From: an uncultured Oscillospiraceae bacterium
GTDB taxonomy: Bacteria; Bacillota; Clostridia; Oscillospirales; Oscillospiraceae
Direction: 5' to 3'
DNA length: 46,194 nucleotides
Assembly: GCA_910585815.1 (NCBI GenBank)
Contig: CAJUFJ010000025.1
Span: 1 to 46,194 of the forward strand
The notes under the pieces are model-generated. The model was not told the DNA's origin, did no database searches, and saw only the letters and a list, made by a program, of their open reading frames with translations. Of this stretch, positions 30,936-39,199 are shown in pieces. Position 1 is the first letter of the stretch, and each line of letters starts with the position of its first letter. The position numbers were made by a program, and so were the translations under genes.

Positions 30936-32885
30936 TTAAATATGTGCCCCGGCGTTATAGCCCTCCCTGCGGGCGTTAAAAATCTTCCGCACCTGGAAGC
31001 AGTCGCCAATCTTCCAGAAATCGAAGGCCAATTCGCGGAATTGCTCCGCCTCGCTGTCCAGGGCCTCCGCTCCTGTGGCGGCGACAGCGGTATCGGCTGG
31101 GAGCAGCTCCGTTCCACCCTCCGGCAGCTGGATGCAAACCCCATCCTTCTCCACAGACAAGCTGGCGGTTCCGCTTCGGACGGTTACCCCGGCCTTCTCC
31201 AGCTCCATCAGCAGCCCCTCCCGATAGAGGAACGAGGCGTCCCGGCACACCTCCGGCTTTCGGTCCACAACGGTGACCTGTCTCCCCAGCCAGCTGAGCT
31301 GGAGCGCCAGCTCGCAGCCCACCAGGCCGCCCCCCACAATTACAACGCGCTGCCCCACCTGTTCCGGCCTCTGCAGTGCCTCCAGCGCAGGAATCAACCG
31401 CTCTCCTCCGGGCAGATCCAAGGGCTTGGGGCGGGAGCCCAGCGCCGCCACAATTACATCGGGCTGAAGCTCCCGGGCCAGCTCAGGGGTGGCACAGGTA
31501 TTCATGCAAAGCTCTGCGCCGCTGCGCTTCAGACGGCAGATCATCACATCCATCAGCTGGTCCACCTTCTTCTTGAAGGGAACGTACCGGGCGTAGCGCA
31601 GAGCGCCTCCCAGCTCCGCCTCCTTCTCGCACAGGACTACCTTGTGTCCCCGCTCCGCCAGAACAGCGGCAGCCTCCATGCCGGCGGGGCCCCCGCCAAT
31701 CACCAGAACACGTTTGGGCTCCCGGGCGGCCGCGACGCGGCTGGCCGGGACTTCCTTATAGGCGGTGGGGTTGGAGGGACAGCGTCGGATGCGGGAGGGG
31801 TATTTTACATAAGGCACAAAGGACTCGCTGATACAGGCCATGCAGCGCAGGCAGGGATATATCTCATTCTCCCGCCCGGCCTTCAGCTTGTTGGGCAGCT
31901 CCGGGTCAGCCAGCAGGGGACGGCCCAGCGCAACCATATCCGCCTTTCCCTCGGCCAGAATACGCTCCATCAGCTCCGGACTGCCCAGTGCGCCCACGGT
32001 CACTACCGGGGTATGCTTCACGGCCTTCTTCACCGCCTCGGCCAGATAAACGTTGCAGCCCTCGGGCAGGAAGCCGTTGGGGATCATATGCTGGTTGGTA
32101 GAGGGCACATGGAAGGTGCCGGAGGTGACATGAATCAGGTCCACCCTGCCATCCAGCAGCTTTGCAAATTCCACCTGATCTTCAAGGGTAAGCCCTCCTG
32201 AAACAATTTCCGTCCCGCTCATCCGAATTTCGATGGGGAAATCGGGGCCGCATTTTTGACGGATATTGTCAATTACTTCCAGCGTGATCCGGGCCCGGTT
32301 TTCCAGACAGCCGCCGTACTCGTCTGTCCGGCGGTTGTTCAGCGGAGAGAGAAACTGGTGGAGCAGCCAGCCGTGCCCGGCGTGGACCATCACCATGTCC
32401 ACGCCGCCCAGCTTGGCCATTTCCGCCGCGTTGCCGAAGCACTCCACAATATAGCGGATGGTCTCATGGTCCAGAGCCTCGTAGTCCTTGCCCAGGTGGC
32501 CCGGGCCGGCGCTGGGACCCCAGATAGGCCCGTCATAGTACTCTGGATTGGACCGGGTACCCGGGTGAATCAGCTCCACCGCCGAAAAGGCGTTGTGCTT
32601 TTTTATGGCGTCGGCGGCGGCGTGGAGATAGGGCAGCACCTCTGGGTCGTCCAAAGGGATGCACAGCTTATGGGATATCCCGGTTTTCAGGTCGATGCGG
32701 CACTCTCCCATGTTGACAATGGCCGCGCCGCCCCTGGCCTTCCCCTCGAAGATGGCAATGTTTTCCGGGGTCAGATAGCCTTCCTGCGTCAGATTGGAAA
32801 TATTGACGGGTGCGGCCTCAATGCGGTTTTTCAGCGTGTAGGGGCCCACCTTGATGGGACTGAACAGCAGCGGATATTTTTTCAT
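30936..32885 (-). CDS. Old Yellow Enzyme/Fe-S/FAD oxidoreductase A (2-enoate reductase-like)
   Basis: A 649-aa three-part flavoenzyme of the 2,4-dienoyl-CoA reductase, BaiCD and trimethylamine dehydrogenase group: an FMN TIM barrel (1-340; LLFSPIKVGPYTLKNRI), a [4Fe-4S] site and a C-terminal FAD/NAD(P) domain (VLVIGGGPAGMEAAAVLAERG; VIVGGGLVGCEL). Cluster cysteines are 345, 348, 351 and 369, an unusual C-x2-C-x2-C-x17-C spacing. At the position of the catalytic Tyr of dienoyl-CoA reductase, it has Trp173 (HGWLLHQF). Members reduce activated C=C bonds anaerobically. AGGAGG lies six bases before the ATG. It is the last gene of a PadR-controlled operon; substrate unknown. Confidence 0.88.
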   Translation of the reverse strand: MKKYPLLFSPIKVGPYTLKNRIEAAPVNISNLTQEGYLTPENIAIFEGKARGGAAIVNMGECRIDLKTGISHKLCIPLDDPEVLPYLHAAADAIKKHNAFSAVELIHPGTRSNPEYYDGPIWGPSAGPGHLGKDYEALDHETIRYIVECFGNAAEMAKLGGVDMVMVHAGHGWLLHQFLSPLNNRRTDEYGGCLENRARITLEVIDNIRQKCGPDFPIEIRMSGTEIVSGGLTLEDQVEFAKLLDGRVDLIHVTSGTFHVPSTNQHMIPNGFLPEGCNVYLAEAVKKAVKHTPVVTVGALGSPELMERILAEGKADMVALGRPLLADPELPNKLKAGRENEIYPCLRCMACISESFVPYVKYPSRIRRCPSNPTAYKEVPASRVAAAREPKRVLVIGGGPAGMEAAAVLAERGHKVVLCEKEAELGGALRYARYVPFKKKVDQLMDVMICRLKRSGAELCMNTCATPELARELQPDVIVAALGSRPKPLDLPGGERLIPALEALQRPEQVGQRVVIVGGGLVGCELALQLSWLGRQVTVVDRKPEVCRDASFLYREGLLMELEKAGVTVRSGTASLSVEKDGVCIQLPEGGTELLPADTAVAATGAEALDSEAEQFRELAFDFWKIGDCFQVRKIFNARREGYNAGAHI

Positions 32886-32921
32886 GAAAGACCTCCTGTC
32901 ACAATCAAGCGATAAGGGGAC

Positions 32922-32942
32922 GGGCCGGCCACTGGCCGGCCC
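32922..32942 (-). promoter_or_regulatory. Intercistronic hairpin
   Basis: GGGCCGGCC-ACT-GGCCGGCCC, a perfect 9-bp stem in the 80-bp gap between the symporter and the last flavoenzyme gene, without a T-run on the minus strand. Probably an mRNA-stability element. Confidence 0.5.
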
Positions 32943-32965
32943 GCACGAAAGAGGGAACAGGGAAT

Positions 32966-34327
32966 TCAGGAATTTGCCGTCTTCTTCTGTGTGGCAAAGC
33001 TAACCACCACATAGGCAAGGATGGCGGGAATCAGAGAGGTGAAGCCGATGTATGGGATATTTACCCCGAATTTAGTCAGCAGAATCATCGCCATGCCGCA
33101 GAAGGCGCTGGCAATGGCCCCCTCCTTGGTGCCCTTCTTCCAGAGAACGCCGCCTACCACCATGACCAGACCGCCTGCATTCATCAGCGCATAGGTCTGA
33201 GACAGCAGGGACAGGATGCTGGAGGAGGTCAGGGCCAGGGTCAGGGCGATAATGCCGGAGCCCATGGTGACCATAGCGGACAGCCGGCCCAGAGTTTTCT
33301 GGCTGGCATTGGGGTTGAAGGTCTTGTAGTAGATATCGTTGACGGTGTTGGCGGTCACGTTCAGCAGGCCGATATCCATTGTGGACATAACAGCAGACAG
33401 GACAGCGGCCACCATCAGGCCGGCCAGGACAGGGTGCATTTTCAGAACGACCTCAAACAGGATAGAGGCGGTGGGAGCGTCGGGGAACACAGCCTTACCA
33501 TACATGCCAATGATGACAGGCATGACCACAAAGGGAATCAGGGCAAAGGCGGCGATGACAGGGGCCAGGAAGGCCACCTTCTCATCCTTACAGGAGGCGG
33601 TGCGCTGGAAGGCCGCGCCGGAAATCAGGCCGTTCAGTGCGCCGGGCACCAGCATCATCACCAGCTGCTCTGCGCTGAAGGGGACAAACTCAAAGGACGC
33701 CTGGGGCAGCGCGGCAGACATGGTATCAAACCCGCCGTTCATGGCAATGAACACGATACAGGCAATTGTGCTGAAGAAAATCACCACGGTCTGAACCGAG
33801 TCCGTCATCATAACGCCCCACATGCCCGAAATGGAGCAGTAGATGAACACCACAATGGCCAGCACCACCGCGCCCAGCGTTGGATTCAGGCCCAGGGCGG
33901 AAAACAGCGCCGCGCCGGCCATAATCTGGGCAGCCATAATGCCCAACGTGGCGCAGATGTTCAGCACAGCCATCAGGACTGAAGCAAATTTGCTCTGGTA
34001 GCGGTCCCGAATCAGATCGGGGATGGTGAGGTAGCCGTTGCGGTACAGCAGCCGGGACATGACGGTGGCAAACAGGATATAGGACAGGCACGCGCCCAGC
34101 CCGAACCAGATGCCTCCGATGCCGTAGTCCGCGCCGTACTGGGCGCCGCCCACCACGATGCCGTTGCCCACATGGGCGCCGATGTAGGTGCAGACCATCA
34201 CAAACATGCCGCCGGAACGGCCAGCAGTGAGGAACTCGGTCATGGACTCGCTGCTCTTTTTGCCCATGAAGCCGATGGCCAGCATACCAACGATGTAGAT
34301 GACCAAAACTGCAATAATAATCGCCAT
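32966..34327 (-). CDS. Sodium:solute symporter (SSS family)
   Basis: A 453-aa inner-membrane protein with about thirteen hydrophobic helices. The order of segments fits the SSS family (LeuT fold): IGFMGKKSSESMTEFLTAGRSGG, then YIGAHVGNGIVVGGAQYG near residue 55, SVLMAVLNICATLGIMAAQIMAGAA near 115, and AVLSAVMSTMDIGLLNVTANTVNDIYY near 310, where the Ser/Thr residues mark the sodium site. It imports a small organic solute with sodium. AGGAGG is six bases before the ATG. It lies between an enolase-superfamily enzyme and a flavin reductase, so it probably imports their substrate. Confidence 0.9.
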   Translation of the reverse strand: MAIIIAVLVIYIVGMLAIGFMGKKSSESMTEFLTAGRSGGMFVMVCTYIGAHVGNGIVVGGAQYGADYGIGGIWFGLGACLSYILFATVMSRLLYRNGYLTIPDLIRDRYQSKFASVLMAVLNICATLGIMAAQIMAGAALFSALGLNPTLGAVVLAIVVFIYCSISGMWGVMMTDSVQTVVIFFSTIACIVFIAMNGGFDTMSAALPQASFEFVPFSAEQLVMMLVPGALNGLISGAAFQRTASCKDEKVAFLAPVIAAFALIPFVVMPVIIGMYGKAVFPDAPTASILFEVVLKMHPVLAGLMVAAVLSAVMSTMDIGLLNVTANTVNDIYYKTFNPNASQKTLGRLSAMVTMGSGIIALTLALTSSSILSLLSQTYALMNAGGLVMVVGGVLWKKGTKEGAIASAFCGMAMILLTKFGVNIPYIGFTSLIPAILAYVVVSFATQKKTANS

Positions 34328-34411
34328 AATGTACCTCCTAATTTTTTATATATAAATCAGTCCCCGTCTCCCCCTCCGGGACGGCAGCCTGACTTATATC
34401 CGCCGGACTTT

Positions 34412-35560
34412 TCAGTCCTGCACAGCGGACCGCTCATCACACACCCAAGTCTGCTTGGTGTAGTAGCGCAGCCGCTCCTCGTCCACCTCCACGCCGAAGC
34501 CGGGGCCGTCCGGAACGATAAAGCTCCCGTTGACAATCCGGCCGGCGCTGTCGGCAATGTCCTCAATTTCATACACGCCGCTGGCCTCGCAGGCAAAGGG
34601 CAGGTCCTTCAGGGTGGCGGCGAACTGCATTGAGGCAAATGTGCTGACGCTCAGCTCCACCGACGACATCACCACGCAGGGAATGTTGTGCAGTTCGGCT
34701 AGGTCCCGGGTAATGCGGGCCTTGGTCAGTCCGCCGGGGCGGTCGGTTTTCAAGCTGAACAAGCTGACCGCTCTGTGGTCGACCAGGGCCTTTACATCCT
34801 GAATGCTGGACATGGACTCGTGGGGCATGACAGGAATCCAGGTGGCGGCATTGACCCGGGCCAGTCCGTCCAGATCGTCCCAGGCGACGGGCTGCTCGTA
34901 GATCTCCACGTCGTTTTCCTCCAGCACTGGAATCATCTTCAGCGCCTCTTTCACGCTGTAGGCCTGATTGGGGTCCACCCGGATCTTGATATCGTCTCCC
35001 ACCGCCTTGCGAATCTCCCGGACCAGTCGGCAGTCCTTTTTCAGGTCCCCCAGGCCCAGTTTGATCCGGATGGTACGAAACCCTCTGTCCACCCATTCCA
35101 GGCTGGCCTGCTTCATGTTGTCCAGCGTGTCAATGGTGACAATGGCCTGGAGGGGAATCTCCCGGCGAACCAGGCCGCCCAAAAAGTTATAGGCGGGCAT
35201 CCCGGTCTTCTTGCCCATAATATCATACAGGGCCATGTCGATGGCCCCTTTGGCCTGGGCCGCATAGGGAGTCGCCCGGTCCATAGCCCTCCAGATTGCC
35301 TCCAGCTGGAACGGGTCCATGCCGATGACCGCCGGGGCGAGGTAGTCGGTGAGCACATCCACAATGGGCTTTTGTCCCAGCTGAGACAGCCGGGCAAAGG
35401 GGGCGGACTCCCCGTGGCCCACAATGCCCTCGTCCGTGTGGACCTTGACCACCACGAACCGGCAGCAGCGCCACTTGCCCAGGGCAATCTCTCCCACATT
35501 TTCCTGATGGCCCTTAAAGGGGACATCCGTGGCCATAATCTCTACCTTTGTGATCTTCAT
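34412..35560 (-). CDS. Enolase-superfamily enzyme (mandelate racemase/muconate-lactonizing type)
   Basis: A 382-aa (beta/alpha)8 enzyme with the enolase-superfamily capping domain, which abstracts a proton next to a carboxylate. Visible residues: Lys167 in RIKLG (the first Lys of the usual KxK is Arg165), metal ligands Asp196 (VDPNQ) and Glu222 (YEQP), and Lys271 in FSLKTD. The third ligand, normally Asp in DES, is His247 (MPHES), an odd change. Relatives include muconate cycloisomerase, o-succinylbenzoate synthase, dipeptide epimerases and hydroxyproline-betaine epimerase. GAGGAGG is five bases before ATG 35560, which lies just inside the end of the upstream flavoenzyme's spacer. Substrate not assignable. 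Confidence 0.88.
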   Translation of the reverse strand: MKITKVEIMATDVPFKGHQENVGEIALGKWRCCRFVVVKVHTDEGIVGHGESAPFARLSQLGQKPIVDVLTDYLAPAVIGMDPFQLEAIWRAMDRATPYAAQAKGAIDMALYDIMGKKTGMPAYNFLGGLVRREIPLQAIVTIDTLDNMKQASLEWVDRGFRTIRIKLGLGDLKKDCRLVREIRKAVGDDIKIRVDPNQAYSVKEALKMIPVLEENDVEIYEQPVAWDDLDGLARVNAATWIPVMPHESMSSIQDVKALVDHRAVSLFSLKTDRPGGLTKARITRDLAELHNIPCVVMSSVELSVSTFASMQFAATLKDLPFACEASGVYEIEDIADSAGRIVNGSFIVPDGPGFGVEVDEERLRYYTKQTWVCDERSAVQD

Positions 35561-35582
35561 ACCGGCCTCCTCGCTGTATGTT

Positions 35583-37574
35583 TCAAATGTGATTGGCAAT
35601 CTCAAAGGCGTCCCAGATGGCATACATAATGTTGGACACCTTTCGGGCGTCGCCCAGCAGATAGAGCTCAGGCACCCGCCCCTCCAGGGCACGGTAGAGA
35701 CTGTCCTCCTCCCGAAAGCCCACCGCCAGGATTATCGTGTCACAGGGCAGCTCCCGGGGGCCGTCGGCGGCCTCCACCCGGAGGGAACCGCCGGTCCAGG
35801 ATTTCACCGAAGCACCGGTGAGAACCTGTATTCCGTGGAAGGGAATCAGCCGGTCCAACATTTCGCTGTTGGCATGACACAGGGGGCGGTTTACCGCCAT
35901 CAGCCGGTCCAGCGCCTCCACAATGGTGACCGTTTTCCCGCTCTGTGCCAGCCACAGGGCGGTCTCACAGCCCACCAGTCCGCCGCCTACCACCACGGCC
36001 CGGTTTCCACAGGGGGCCTGCCCTGTCAGAATATGGGCGGCGGTACAGACCGGGGCCCCCTCCCCCAGGGAAAAGGTCTTGGCTGTGGAGCCGGTGGCAA
36101 TTACAACCGCATCAAAGCCAGAGGCGGCCAGTTCCGTGTCCACAGTGGTGTTGAGATGGATGGGGACCTCCAACCGCCTCAGCTCATTCTCATACCAGCG
36201 GGCCAGCGCCAGCTCGTCCTCCTTAAAGGGGGGCGCCCCGGCAGCCAGCAGGTTACCTCCCAGGCAGCCGGTTCGTTCAAAGAGCTCCGGCCGGTGGCCC
36301 CGCTCGGCCAGCACCCGGGCAGCCTCCATACCGGCGGGCCCGCCCCCCGCCACCAGCACCCGCTTGGGACGAAGCACCGGATTGTAAGCGGTCACCCGCT
36401 CTCGCCCGGTCTGCGGGTTGACGGCGCAGTTGATCATGGAGTACTCCTGGATTCGCCCCATGCAGCCCTCCTGACAGGAGATACAGGGACGAATACAGGC
36501 GGTCCGGCCGTTCCGCAGCTTGTTGACGTATTCCGGATCGGCCAGCAGGGGCCGTCCCAGGCTGATGATGTCGCATACGCCGTCAGACAAGGCGGACAGC
36601 GCCCGCTCCGGGTCGTCCATACGGCCGGCGCAGAGGACAGGAACCTCCACCGCCTCCCTGACCAGCTTTGCGTAGGGCATATACAGCCCCTTTGCCTGAT
36701 ACATGGGAGGGTGGCTCCACCACCAAGCATCATAGGAGCCCACGTCCACATCCAACGCGTCATATCCGTAGGAGGCCAGCAGTTTGGCGGCGGCCACGCC
36801 CTCCTCCAGGTCCCGGCCCTTCTCCTCGAACTCCTCGCCGGGCAGCGCGCCCTCCCGCAGGGCCTTGATAAAGCTCTTGGGGCTGTACCGCAGGACCACC
36901 GGGAAATCCTGTCCGCAGCGGGCCTTGATCTCCTCCACAATCTCCCGGGCGAAGCGCAGCCGGTTTTCCAGGCTGCCGCCGTACTCGTCCGTGCGGTGGT
37001 TAAACAGGGAGATGGCGAACTGGTCGATCAGGTACCCCTCATGGACCGCGTGAATTTGCACGCCGTCAAATCCCGCCCGCTTGGCGTTCCACGCACCCTC
37101 GCCAAACCGCCGGACCAAGGTGTGGATTTCCTCCGTGGTCAGCTCCCGGCAGGTTTTATCCAGCCAGCGGTGCGGGATGGGCGAGGGCGCCACCGGAGGA
37201 AACTCCCCCAAATTGGTGGGGATGGTCACCCGGCCAAAGCCGCCGGACATCTGCAAAAAAATCTTTGTGTTATAGGCGTGAATCCGCTCCGTCATCTCCC
37301 GGGAGGTGCGCACAAACTGGACCGGGTTGTAAGTGGAGTTGGGGCAGTTGGGCATCCCATGTTCTTCAATCTCGTTGTCCACAAAGGTGACCCCGGTGAA
37401 AATCAGCCCCACACCGCCCCTGGCCCGGGCTGTGTAGTAGTCGATCCCCCGCTGGTTAAAGCCTCCCTGTGCGTCTCCCAGGCCAAGAGGGCCCATAGGC
37501 GCCATGGCAAAGCGGTTTTTGAGTGTAAGCGCTCCAATTTTGACTTGGGAGAAAAGCGGATCATACTGTGTCAT
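35583..37574 (-). CDS. Old Yellow Enzyme/Fe-S/FAD oxidoreductase B
   Basis: A 663-aa paralogue of the downstream flavoenzyme: FMN barrel (LFSQVKIGALTLKNRFAMAPMG), [4Fe-4S] site with Cys364, Cys367, Cys371 and Cys383 (canonical C-x2-C-x3-C-x11-C), and FAD/NAD(P) domain (VLVAGGGPAGMEAARVLAERG; VVVGGGLVGCETAL). The Tyr of HEGYLIDQF is retained, so classical enoate reduction is possible, unlike paralogue A. AGGAG lies eight bases before the ATG. It is the first gene of the operon, about 25 nt from the predicted transcription start. Bile-acid, cinnamate, dienoyl or demethylation chemistry are all known in the family. Confidence 0.88.
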   Translation of the reverse strand: MTQYDPLFSQVKIGALTLKNRFAMAPMGPLGLGDAQGGFNQRGIDYYTARARGGVGLIFTGVTFVDNEIEEHGMPNCPNSTYNPVQFVRTSREMTERIHAYNTKIFLQMSGGFGRVTIPTNLGEFPPVAPSPIPHRWLDKTCRELTTEEIHTLVRRFGEGAWNAKRAGFDGVQIHAVHEGYLIDQFAISLFNHRTDEYGGSLENRLRFAREIVEEIKARCGQDFPVVLRYSPKSFIKALREGALPGEEFEEKGRDLEEGVAAAKLLASYGYDALDVDVGSYDAWWWSHPPMYQAKGLYMPYAKLVREAVEVPVLCAGRMDDPERALSALSDGVCDIISLGRPLLADPEYVNKLRNGRTACIRPCISCQEGCMGRIQEYSMINCAVNPQTGRERVTAYNPVLRPKRVLVAGGGPAGMEAARVLAERGHRPELFERTGCLGGNLLAAGAPPFKEDELALARWYENELRRLEVPIHLNTTVDTELAASGFDAVVIATGSTAKTFSLGEGAPVCTAAHILTGQAPCGNRAVVVGGGLVGCETALWLAQSGKTVTIVEALDRLMAVNRPLCHANSEMLDRLIPFHGIQVLTGASVKSWTGGSLRVEAADGPRELPCDTIILAVGFREEDSLYRALEGRVPELYLLGDARKVSNIMYAIWDAFEIANHI

Positions 37575-37603
37575 TGATTTTTCTCCTTTAACGTGATAAA
37601 TTG

Positions 37604-37632
37604 ATTATAGTATGTAAATATTTACATGTCAA
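37604..37632 (-). promoter_or_regulatory. Consensus promoter with a PadR operator in its spacer
   Basis: Minus strand: -35 TTGACA (37627-37632), 17-bp spacer, -10 TATAAT (37604-37609): both hexamers are perfect consensus. The spacer is filled by the perfect 16-bp palindrome ATGTAAATATTTACAT (37612-37627), which fits the known PadR consensus ATGT-N8-ACAT. A bound PadR dimer would cover the space between -35 and -10 and repress the flavoenzyme operon. Confidence 0.88.
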
Positions 37633-37783
37633 TCACTATCTGCACTAAAATTACACAGTATATCTTGGCTGTTTTGACCAATGTTTTGGATAAACTCACA
37701 AATACACTTTTATTTTTTATGGAAATTGCCCAGGGGAAAGATTTGGACACTTGTGTTATAGTTATACTGGAGGATGATAAACC

Positions 37784-38371
37784 ATGCGGACATTAAAATA
37801 CGCGATTCTTGGACTATTGATGCAGACCCCTGTCACTGGCTATGATATTGCAAAGGCGTTTGGTCCTGGGCTGGGTTCGTTCTGGAGCGCCAAGCACAGC
37901 CAGATTTATCCTGAGCTGAAACGGCTGACGGTAGAGGGACTGATACAATACAGTGTTGTGATGCAGGGAGAGCGGATGGAGAAAAAACTCTACGAAATCA
38001 CGGACGCGGGGCAGGAGGATTTTATGCAGTGGCTCCTGCAGGACGCCCCTCTGGAGCCCACGCCAAAGGATGTATTTCGGCTGCGCACCTACTATTCCCA
38101 GTGGCTGGGAGAGGAGGATTACCTCCAGCTTGTCCAAAGCCAGATTGAAAAGCGGACACAAAAATACGACTATTTAAAGGACCGCTTAAACCAGTTTTAC
38201 AGGGACATCGACCCCGCTGCCCTGACCGGCGCCGCACGGGGGGATTATCTGGTACTGTCCGGCGCCGTGATGCGGGAGCAGAATTATCTGGACTGGCTCT
38301 ATCATTGCCGCGATCTGGTCTCTTGCTGGGCACAAAAGAATCCTTCCCGCCGGGAAGGGAATAATCTCTGA
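37784..38371 (+). CDS. PadR-family transcriptional regulator
   Basis: A 195-aa repressor-type regulator. The N-terminal winged helix (LKYAILGLLMQTPVTGYDIAKAF, then IYPELKRLTVEGLIQYSVV and YEITDAG) is typical of PadR; the C-terminal ~90 residues form the helical dimerisation/effector part (Vir_act_alpha-like). PadR itself senses phenolic acids such as p-coumarate; relatives sense other small molecules or drugs. GGAGG is ten bases before the ATG. It is divergent from the flavoenzyme operon with a matching operator in the shared ~210-bp gap, so it is almost certainly that operon's regulator. The rest of the gap is AT-rich; I see no clear promoter for padR. Confidence 0.9.
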   Translation: MRTLKYAILGLLMQTPVTGYDIAKAFGPGLGSFWSAKHSQIYPELKRLTVEGLIQYSVVMQGERMEKKLYEITDAGQEDFMQWLLQDAPLEPTPKDVFRLRTYYSQWLGEEDYLQLVQSQIEKRTQKYDYLKDRLNQFYRDIDPAALTGAARGDYLVLSGAVMREQNYLDWLYHCRDLVSCWAQKNPSRREGNNL

Positions 38372-38423
38372 TTCATCATCTGGAAGCCAAAGATGCAGCC
38401 TCTTTCGTTTCTCCATAATAATT

Positions 38424-38463
38424 CCCCCTATGCAGGCTTTATTTGCCGGCTTAGGGGGTTTTT
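38424..38463 (+). terminator. Terminator of the PadR gene
   Basis: CCCCCTA (38424-38430) pairs with TAGGGGG (38452-38458), with a further GC-rich inner stem (GCAGGC/GCCGGC region), followed by TTTTTC. Lies between convergent padR and lepB. Confidence 0.75.
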
Positions 38464-38502
38464 CTCTGTTGTCTCTTTTCACTGGGGGATGTGGGGGAAG
38501 AC

Positions 38503-39111
38503 TTACACCGCGCCGAAGCGTTCACTGGGCCACAGGGCCAGCACTGCCCGGCCCAGGATATAGTCGGTGTCGATGGGGCCCAACTGGATATCCCGGCTGT
38601 CGGTGGAGTGGTTGCGGTTGTCCCCCATGACGAAGATGGAGCCCTCGGGCACCTCCCAGTGGGTCTGCTGCATGGTGGGGCCGGGGAGGTACATCTCCTC
38701 GGGCAGATAGGGCTCGTCCAGGGGCTGGCCGTCCACATAGACCAGGCCGGCCACATAGTCGATATCCACCGTCTGGCCGCCAGTGGCGATGACCCGCTTG
38801 ACAATGGCCCGGGGCTCGGTCCAGCCGGTCAGCAGAACGGGGGTCTTGTTCAGCACCACGATATCCCCCTGCTTCGGGATGTAGCCCAGGGACCAGATGA
38901 GCATAATCTCCCCGTCCTGGAGGGTGTTGTTCATGGAGTCGCCGTCCACCCGGGTGAGCCGGGCCACGCAGTTAAACAGCACCACCGCCGCCACCACGCA
39001 GCCCAGGAACATCTGGAGCCAGTCATACAGGTCGGCCCCCGGACGGCGGGGGGCCTGCTCCTCCTCGGTCTCCTCCCCCGGCTCCTGGGGCAGGCTGTTG
39101 TATTCGTCCAT
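38503..39111 (-). CDS. lepB: Signal peptidase I
   Basis: A 202-aa membrane-bound type I signal peptidase that removes signal peptides from exported proteins. One helix (MFLGCVVAAVVLFNCVA, about residues 33-50) precedes catalytic Ser59 (DGDSMNNTL); the general base is Lys105 (RAIVKRVIA). GDNRNHSTDSRD is the conserved late motif. The acidic N terminus (EEPGEETEEEQ-like) is in the cytoplasm. ATG 39111 is preceded by GAGGTG; an upstream open frame into yhaN DNA is not part of the gene. A clear promoter is at 39140-39168. Confidence 0.94.
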   Translation of the reverse strand: MDEYNSLPQEPGEETEEEQAPRRPGADLYDWLQMFLGCVVAAVVLFNCVARLTRVDGDSMNNTLQDGEIMLIWSLGYIPKQGDIVVLNKTPVLLTGWTEPRAIVKRVIATGGQTVDIDYVAGLVYVDGQPLDEPYLPEEMYLPGPTMQQTHWEVPEGSIFVMGDNRNHSTDSRDIQLGPIDTDYILGRAVLALWPSERFGAV

Positions 39112-39139
39112 TGGGGCACCTCGCTTCCTTGTGTGTGGT

Positions 39140-39168
39140 ATTATAACCGGTTTGAAGGGAAAATGCAA
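39140..39168 (-). promoter_or_regulatory. lepB promoter
   Basis: Minus strand: -35 TTGCAT (39163-39168), 17-bp spacer, -10 TATAAT (39140-39145), start near 39133. Confidence 0.75.
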
Positions 39169-39177
39169 CCGTTTCTG

Positions 39178-39199
39178 GCGGGCAGTGTCCGCCCCTACA
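39178..39199. repeat. Diverged half-repeat overlapping the yhaN stop codon
   Basis: GGCGGGCAGTGTCCGCCCC followed by TACA. On the minus strand it starts TGTAGGGGCGG like the repeats at 44497 and 42525. The TAG stop of the ATPase gene (39195-39197) lies inside it. Confidence 0.5.

Noticed and set aside
30828..32201. Plus-strand open frame of 457 codons opposite flavoenzyme A, and a similar 682-codon frame opposite flavoenzyme B (35529-37577)
   Set aside because: Compositionally shadow-like, no motifs, and they run through terminator hairpins and antisense to intact enzymes.
30936..37574. Bile-acid 7-dehydroxylation (bai) operon
   Set aside because: Only the BaiCD/BaiH-like fold is shared; no CoA ligase, CoA transferase, 7-alpha-dehydratase or 3-alpha-HSDH genes are present.
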